Positions 59,152 through 64,000 of a stretch of 64,000 bases of DNA are shown in pieces. The stretch comes from an uncultured Bacteroidia bacterium (GTDB lineage Bacteria > Bacteroidota > Bacteroidia > Bacteroidales > UBA932): the NCBI GenBank assembly GCA_902794005.1, contig CADBFO010000003.1:41890-105889 (forward strand), written 5' to 3'. The position numbers and the translations under genes are program-made. The notes beneath the pieces were generated by a model. That model was not told where the DNA came from, made no database searches, and was given only the letters and a program-made list of their open reading frames with translations. The first letter of the stretch is position 1, and each line of letters opens with the position of its first letter.

Positions 59152-60024
59152 TTACTTGAGATTATCCGGAACAATGGGCATGGCTCCGCTCTGGGTACAC
59201 ACGAATGCCGATACCTTGACGGCGGTTTCGTGGGCCTCGCTGACGGATTTTCCCGACAGGAGGGAACCGACGAACGATCCGGTGAAGGAGTCGCCCGCGC
59301 CGACCGTATCCGCAACCTGTACCTTCGGGGTGTCCAGGAAGGACATGCCGCCCTCGTAGAAAACGTAGCTGCCGTTCACCCCGCAGGTGAGAATGAGCAT
59401 GGTGAGCTTGTATTCCCTGATGAGGTAGCGGCATTTCTCTTCCAGCGCCAGCCCGGGCAGATTGAACAGCCGGGCCACCACCACCAGTTCCTCGTCATTG
59501 ATTTTCAGGATGTCGCAGCGGCGGAAGGAAGACTCCAGCACGTCCTTGTCGTAGAAGTCCTGGCGCAGATTGATGTCGAATACCTTCAGGCAGTCCGCGG
59601 GAACGGCATCCAGGAAGCGGCCGATGCTCTCGCGTGAAACGGGGCTGCGCTGGGCCAGGGAACCGAAGCACACGGCCCGGCATTTGCCGGCAAGTTCCGC
59701 CAGCTGGGGGGTGTAAGGGATGTTGTCCCATGCCACGCCGGTCTGGATCGTGTACTGCGGCACGCCGCGGTTGTCCAGGCTCACCTGCACGGTTCCGGTA
59801 GGGTATTCCACGCGATCCAGGTGGTAGGGCAGGTGATGCTCTTCCAGGGCCGTTACAATTTCCTCGCCCAGTTTGTCCCGGCCGATGGCACTCACGGCCA
59901 TGCCTTCCATGCCGAACTGGCGGGCATGATAAGCGAAATTGGCGGGCGCACCACCCAGTTTCTTTCCCTCGGGAAGCATGTCCCAAAGCGCTTCCCCTAT
60001 GCCGATGACGAATCGATTATCCAT
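59152..60024 (-). CDS. PfkB-family fructokinase
   Basis: This 290-residue kinase starts MDNRFVIGIGEALWDMLPEG; the open frame further upstream overlaps the transporter gene in another frame and is not used. GGAPANFAYHARQFG binds sugar, and DTVGAGDSFTGSFVG contains the catalytic base D245. Fructose phosphorylation is inferred from its place between an MFS transporter and the fructose-type regulator, downstream of GH32 genes. The gap to the transporter stop is 2 bp. Confidence 0.9.
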   Translation of the reverse strand: MDNRFVIGIGEALWDMLPEGKKLGGAPANFAYHARQFGMEGMAVSAIGRDKLGEEIVTALEEHHLPYHLDRVEYPTGTVQVSLDNRGVPQYTIQTGVAWDNIPYTPQLAELAGKCRAVCFGSLAQRSPVSRESIGRFLDAVPADCLKVFDINLRQDFYDKDVLESSFRRCDILKINDEELVVVARLFNLPGLALEEKCRYLIREYKLTMLILTCGVNGSYVFYEGGMSFLDTPKVQVADTVGAGDSFTGSFVGSLLSGKSVSEAHETAVKVSAFVCTQSGAMPIVPDNLK

Positions 60025-60026
60025 AA

Positions 60027-61178
60027 TCAGTTGCGAACTTTGTAGAAATAATAAAACAGATAGGCGACGCCGACGGTCATGACGGCGACGGCGCCGGCCT
60101 GGCCGATGGCATCGGAGGCGAAGCCCATCAGGAGCGGAAAGACGGTGCCGCCGAACAGCCCCATGATCATGAGGCCGCTGACCTCGTTCTGCTTCTCGGG
60201 AACGGCCAGCAGGGCCTGCGAGAACACGATGGAGAAGATGTTGGAGTTTCCGAAGCCTACCAGGGCGATGGCTGCGTACAGCAGGGGCTTGGTTGTGCCG
60301 ATGAACATGCCGCACATGGACAGAGCCATCATGATGACGCTCACCAGGAAGAACTTCCTGTGGCTGAACCTGGACAGGATGAACGAGCCGCTCAGGCAGC
60401 CGACGGTACGGAAAATAAAGTACAGGCTGGTAGCGAAGCCGGCTTCCGTGAGGGTCATGCCCACACGCTCCATCAGGAGTTTGGGTGCGGTGGTGTTGGT
60501 GCCCACGTCAATGCCCACATGGCACATGATGCCCAGGAAACTCAGAAGGACGACGGGTTTCCCCAGCAGTTTGAAGCAATCCACAAAACCGGAAGCTTTG
60601 TCGGCCACCTGCTCCCGCTCGATGGGAGAAAGGGCCAGGAATATCGCTGCCAGAATGCCGATTGCTCCGTACACCGGGAACAGCACTCTCCAGCCGAGCC
60701 CCCAGGTCGGCATGGCGGCGGTGGCGCCCCACATGGCGATGTACGGTGCCATGAAGGAGGCGATGGCCTTGACGAACTGGCCGAAGGTCATGGTGCTGGC
60801 CAGCTTCTCTCCCTTGATGATGTTGGTGATAAGCGGGTTCAGCGAGGTTTGCATGAGCGCATTGCCGATTCCCAGCAGCGAGAAGGCGGCCAGCATGAGA
60901 CCGTAGCTTTCGCCGAAGATGGGCAGGACAAGGGAAATCACCGTCACGGCCAGGCTCAGGAGGACGGTGTTTTTGCGGCCGATACGGTTCATCAGGATCC
61001 CCGTGGGAACGGAAAAGATGAGGAACCAGAAAAAGACCAGTGACGGGAAAATATTGGCGGCGGAGTCTGACAGCTGCAGATCCTGCTGCACATAGTTGGA
61101 GGCGATGCCCACGAGGTCCACGAACCCCATGGCGAAGAAGCACAGCATCACCGGTATCAGTTGTATCTTTTTATTCAT
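60027..61178 (-). CDS. MFS sugar transporter (FHS-like), probably for fructose
   Basis: This 383-residue inner-membrane protein has about 12 hydrophobic helices and the loop NRIGRKNTVL after helix 2, an MFS signature. It resembles the fucose/glucose/galactose permease group of proton symporters found in Bacteroidota fructan loci. Its start overlaps the upstream GH32 stop by one base (TAATG). It would import the fructose released by the two GH32 proteins and pass it to the adjacent fructokinase. Confidence 0.88.
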   Translation of the reverse strand: MNKKIQLIPVMLCFFAMGFVDLVGIASNYVQQDLQLSDSAANIFPSLVFFWFLIFSVPTGILMNRIGRKNTVLLSLAVTVISLVLPIFGESYGLMLAAFSLLGIGNALMQTSLNPLITNIIKGEKLASTMTFGQFVKAIASFMAPYIAMWGATAAMPTWGLGWRVLFPVYGAIGILAAIFLALSPIEREQVADKASGFVDCFKLLGKPVVLLSFLGIMCHVGIDVGTNTTAPKLLMERVGMTLTEAGFATSLYFIFRTVGCLSGSFILSRFSHRKFFLVSVIMMALSMCGMFIGTTKPLLYAAIALVGFGNSNIFSIVFSQALLAVPEKQNEVSGLMIMGLFGGTVFPLLMGFASDAIGQAGAVAVMTVGVAYLFYYFYKVRN

Positions 61179-62823
61179 TATTTGCTTAGGGGATAAAGGG
61201 TTACATCGACCTTCATGTTGCCGTAGAGTCTGATGGTGTTAAAGGGGGAGGAAGGGAACACCAGGTTGGTCATGGCGAAGTCTTCGCCGAAGGCCTCGAT
61301 GCTGGCGCTGTCCACAAGAAGACGCAACTCCATCTTGCCTCCTACTTGGGTGGGGGCGGTGGTGACGGCCGCGAATTTCTTGGAGAACTTGACGGCTCCG
61401 CTGCCGCGGCGGTCCATGGAGAAGGTCTGGGACACCGGCTCGTAGGAGAAGACCACCTGTTCGCCGGTCTCGTTGGAGAGGACGAGGGTGGCGCCTTCCT
61501 TCTTCTGGAGGTTGAAGCGGATAAGCATCTCGTAGGCCTTCATGGGCGTCTCAAAGAGCTCCACGGGGGCGGTGGCAAGCGTGTGCTGCACCGGATTGCC
61601 GCGCAGGGCTTCCACTTCCTTGGACGGGGTGCTCTTCAGGAGCACTTCCTTGCCCTTGCGGATGAGGGAGAGGTCCCGGGGCACGGAGTTGGCGCTGCGG
61701 AACTGCGTGGTGGGAACGGAATTGGCATACTGCCAGTTGCTCATCCACGCGATGGCCACGGTGCGGCCTTCCGGAGCGTTGCTCCAGGTGACGGCGGCAT
61801 AGTGGTCCTTGCCGTAGTCCATCCAGCGGGTGGTGGTGGGGCGCTGCCGCCGAAGGGGCCGCCGGGGTTGATGTTCAGAAGGAGCACCCACTTGTCCTTG
61901 CCTTCGAAGGGCAGGCGGATCAGGTCCGGGCATTCCCATACACCGTTGTGGTTGCCGTAGGAAAGGCCGAAACTGCTGTCATACGTCCAGTCCTTCAGGT
62001 TGTGGGAGCTGTAGAACTGCACTTCCTGACCGGCGGCCAGAACCACCTTCCACTGACGGGTCTGATTGTCCCAGAACAGCTTGGGGTCGCGGAAATCGGG
62101 CGTATCTTCGGCCATGATCACCGGATTGCCGGCATATTTGGTGAAGGTGCGGCCGTTATCCAGGCTGTAGGCGATGCTCTGGGTCTGGTTGTCTTCCACC
62201 ACGGCACTGCCGCTGAAGATGTCTCCCAGGGCGTCCGGCACAATCGCGGCCCCCAGGTGTTCCCACTGCACCAGGTCACGCGAGACGGCGTGGCCCCAGG
62301 TCATGTTGCCCCAGAAACTTCCGAAGGGGTTCCACTGGTAGAACAGATGCCATTCACCGTCCTTATAGACCATGCCGTTGGGGTCGTTCATCCAGCCCCA
62401 GGCAGGGGAGAAGTGGTAGGCGGGCCTGTATTTTTTCTCCTTGTTGCCGGCGTCAAAGACGGGGCTCGAGGTCATCTCGCTCCAGCAGACATCGTCGGAG
62501 GGATCCCTGCGCACGCTGCGGCCCTGTTTCATGGTGATGTCCAGCAGGATGCTGCTGCCGTTCCAGGGGGACAGGTCCAGCGGCACCAGATAGTCCGTCT
62601 TGTCAATGGCCAGGCTCACGTTGGCCTTGTACACCTCATGGCCGTTGGAGAGCACCTTCACAACCGCCTCCTGGGCCGTTTCCTGAATGGGAAGCAGCAC
62701 ATAGCGGTCTTTTCCGCTCACCCGCACCATGCTGTGCGTCTCGCTCAGATGGGTGATGGTAAGGTTCTGCGCCCCGGAAAAAACCGGGAGCATCAGTGCC
62801 AAAAGAGTCAAAAGACGTTTCAT
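61178..62823 (-). pseudogene. GH32 fructanase disrupted by a frameshift with missing codons
   Basis: The N-terminal part (62823 to ~61845) has a signal peptide (MKRLLTLLALMLPVFSGAQ), an N-terminal sandwich and all three GH32 catalytic motifs: nucleophile D147 in WMNDPNG, D246 in FRDPKLF and acid/base E297 in WECPDL. It stays in frame to INPGGPFGGS (S327). The C-terminal part resumes in another frame at TTTRWMDYGKDHYAAVTW (from 61837) and runs to 61178 with the normal beta-sandwich. The ~20 residues usually found between GGS-A and the WMD block are absent. So a deletion that is not a multiple of three has occurred near 61836-61846, or the assembly is wrong there. The intact protein would cleave fructans to fructose. 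Continuing in the first frame gives 360 residues with a nonsense tail. Confidence 0.85.
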
Positions 62824-62827
62824 GCTT

Positions 62828-62835
62828 CAAATATA
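62828..62835 (-). promoter_or_regulatory. -7 box just before the broken GH32 gene
   Basis: On the minus strand this is TATATTTG, an exact -7 match, ending 4 nt before the ATG at 62823. There is no good -33 element, and the gene lies inside an apparent operon, so it may be chance. Confidence 0.3.
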
Positions 62836-62852
62836 GCTAAAAAACGAGACTT

Positions 62853-64000
62853 TTAATACAGGGTTACAGCCAGATCGGAAACGGTGATGCTTCCTCCGTA
62901 ATTGTTGATGCTCCAGCAGTTTTTCTGTATTCCATAGATACGCTGCGTGTAAGCACATACGTCGTTGATGTACATCACCACCACGGAGTTGTCCGTGTAA
63001 ATATCAATCTTGTACTCGTTGTTGGCGGGTCGGGCGAAATTATAGCCGTCTATTCCTTCAATGAAGTGCTTGCCTTCTTCGCCTTCCTCTTCGAAGTTCA
63101 CTTTCCGGCCGTCTTCCCATTCGGGATTCACCACCATCGTGTAGTATTTCTTGGAATCCGTTCCGCGCACCAGGGAGATGCCGAATTTGTCCCAATTGTT
63201 GGAGGTGGTTACTTTGAAGGAAAGGTGGTTGTGGGCATCCAGGCGGTTGTAGAGGATGTAGGCATCGTCTCCTTTCAGGCTTCCGTTGACCCCGTTCAGG
63301 GTGGCTCCGTTGGAAGCCATCACCTTCACGGTCTTGCTCTGGTTGTATTTCGCAGCCATGGCCGGCACTTCACCCAGGGTGAGGGTACCGTCGGCCTTCT
63401 GGAGAATCTTGTGACAGACCAGAGCTCCGGACCAGTTGGGCTCGCCGGCGGCACCCACGTTGACGTTGCGGTCAAAGATGGTGGCGCCGGTGCGGGTGGG
63501 GCACCAACCCCAGATGTAACGCTCAGTTCCGTTGGAAGCGGTTTTACCGGCATAGAAGGCGCGGCTGTCCAGCACACCCTCGTGCATGTCCTGCGGCCAG
63601 TGGGCGCCCGGATCGCCGAAGCAGTCTTTCAGCCCCTGCCAGGAATCGGCCATCATGTATTTAACCTTGCGGCTCCAGGGAGCGCGGTAGCCTTCCGAAT
63701 AGATGAAGTACCACCAGTCGCCCATCTTGAACACGTCCGGGCATTCGCACATACGGTCCCAGACCATGTTGAAGGAACCCACGTGAGACCAGGTTTTGAG
63801 GTCGTCGGACACGAAGTCGGCGAACTTGAGGTTGCTGGAAATCACCATGTGCCATTTGCCGTCATCGGCCTTGAACACCTGGGGGTCGCGGAAGTCTTCC
63901 TTGGAATAGCCGAAATCATCGCCCTTCATGGCCCAAAGGAGGTCTTTGGTCCAGGTGGTGAAATCCGGGGATGTGGCCCGCAGGATAACCTCACGGTTGG
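62853..64000 (-). CDS. GH32-like protein with C-terminal sandwich (5' end outside window)
   Basis: The frame is open to the window edge, so the N-terminus lies beyond 64000; the ATG at 63929 is internal. The visible 382 residues hold two GH32 marks, EDFRDPQVFKADDGKWHMVIS and RMCECPDVFKMGDWWYFIYSE (acid/base Glu). Later blocks such as YIWGWCPTRTG fit a beta-propeller. The nucleophile motif should be upstream. The C-terminal ~170 residues (YNRLDAHNHLSFKVTTSNNWDKFGISLVRG) are a concanavalin-like domain, as in the DUF4975-type GH32 proteins of Bacteroidota. It lies 29 bp before the broken GH32 gene and could supply a similar activity in its place. Confidence 0.8.
   Translation of the reverse strand, partial: NREVILRATSPDFTTWTKDLLWAMKGDDFGYSKEDFRDPQVFKADDGKWHMVISSNLKFADFVSDDLKTWSHVGSFNMVWDRMCECPDVFKMGDWWYFIYSEGYRAPWSRKVKYMMADSWQGLKDCFGDPGAHWPQDMHEGVLDSRAFYAGKTASNGTERYIWGWCPTRTGATIFDRNVNVGAAGEPNWSGALVCHKILQKADGTLTLGEVPAMAAKYNQSKTVKVMASNGATLNGVNGSLKGDDAYILYNRLDAHNHLSFKVTTSNNWDKFGISLVRGTDSKKYYTMVVNPEWEDGRKVNFEEEGEEGKHFIEGIDGYNFARPANNEYKIDIYTDNSVVVMYINDVCAYTQRIYGIQKNCWSINNYGGSITVSDLAVTLY

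Noticed and set aside
60025-60315. Possible N-terminal extension of the fructokinase
   Set aside because: It overlaps the transporter gene, is Arg-rich, and the PfkB fold starts at MDNRFVIGIG at 60024.
61846-61939. ATG at 61939 as the start of an independent C-terminal GH32 protein
   Set aside because: The first ~30 codons are a shadow of the other GH32 frame. The family-like sequence begins only at the junction, so this is one broken gene.

Overview
The window reads as a chromosomal segment of a GC-rich Bacteroidota (order Bacteroidales) from a gut- or rumen-like habitat. The evidence is: promoters of the Bacteroides type (TTTG, 19-21 bp, TAnnTTTG); almost no Shine-Dalgarno sequences except a strong one before rpsU; many lipoprotein signal peptides on glycoside hydrolases; a hybrid two-component regulator beside a fructan locus; and housekeeping genes (dnaX, lptB, serS, rplU, rpmA, rpsU) of Bacteroidales type. 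The species cannot be fixed from the sequence. Coding density is very high: no gap exceeds 170 bp. I see no tRNA, rRNA, CRISPR array, insertion sequence or phage gene, and no SusC/SusD pair.

Positions 1-28622 (+) are a long, tightly packed run of exported enzymes: the end of a GH2 enzyme, a GH140-like/GH9 fusion, a Tat-signal Gfo/Idh/MocA oxidoreductase, a HEAT-repeat/DUF1080 protein, GH92, GH27, GH106, GH78, GH2 with a ricin-like lectin domain, a second GH78, a Tat-signal metallophosphoesterase and a third GH78. Four rhamnosidase-type enzymes together with galactosidase-type and apiosidase-like enzymes point to a rhamnose-rich plant glycan, such as a pectin side chain, gum or arabinogalactan. 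The substrate is inferred.

Positions 28627-33138 (+) start at a near-perfect promoter and hold a cytoplasmic Gfo/Idh/MocA protein, a Tat-signal Gfo/Idh/MocA protein, a DUF1080 lipoprotein and a TIM-barrel isomerase-like lipoprotein. This set fits an extracytoplasmic oxidative (3-keto-glycoside) route of glycoside cleavage. A hairpin at 33174-33201 separates it from a convergent operon (40407 down to 33183): a second GH92, a GDPD/alkaline-phosphatase fusion, a GH63/GH37-like glycosidase and a ROK sugar kinase.

Positions 40577-46355 (+) carry an unknown membrane-anchored protein, an acyl-CoA synthetase, a dCMP-deaminase-like enzyme and a C-terminal processing protease. Convergent to these are dnaX and lptB. 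A DUF362 lipoprotein and rpsU follow on the minus strand. Divergent from rpsU, with overlapping promoters, is a translationally coupled trio: an EF-hand membrane protein, an ATPase with a degenerate Walker A, and a zinc-less sirtuin. On the other side of a convergent hairpin lie rplU-rpmA-serS.

Positions 56533-64000 (-) are part of a fructan utilisation locus. In transcription order it has a GH32-like protein (cut by the window end), a GH32 fructanase broken by a frameshift or deletion, an MFS sugar transporter, a fructokinase, and a hybrid two-component regulator with a sugar-binding sensor.
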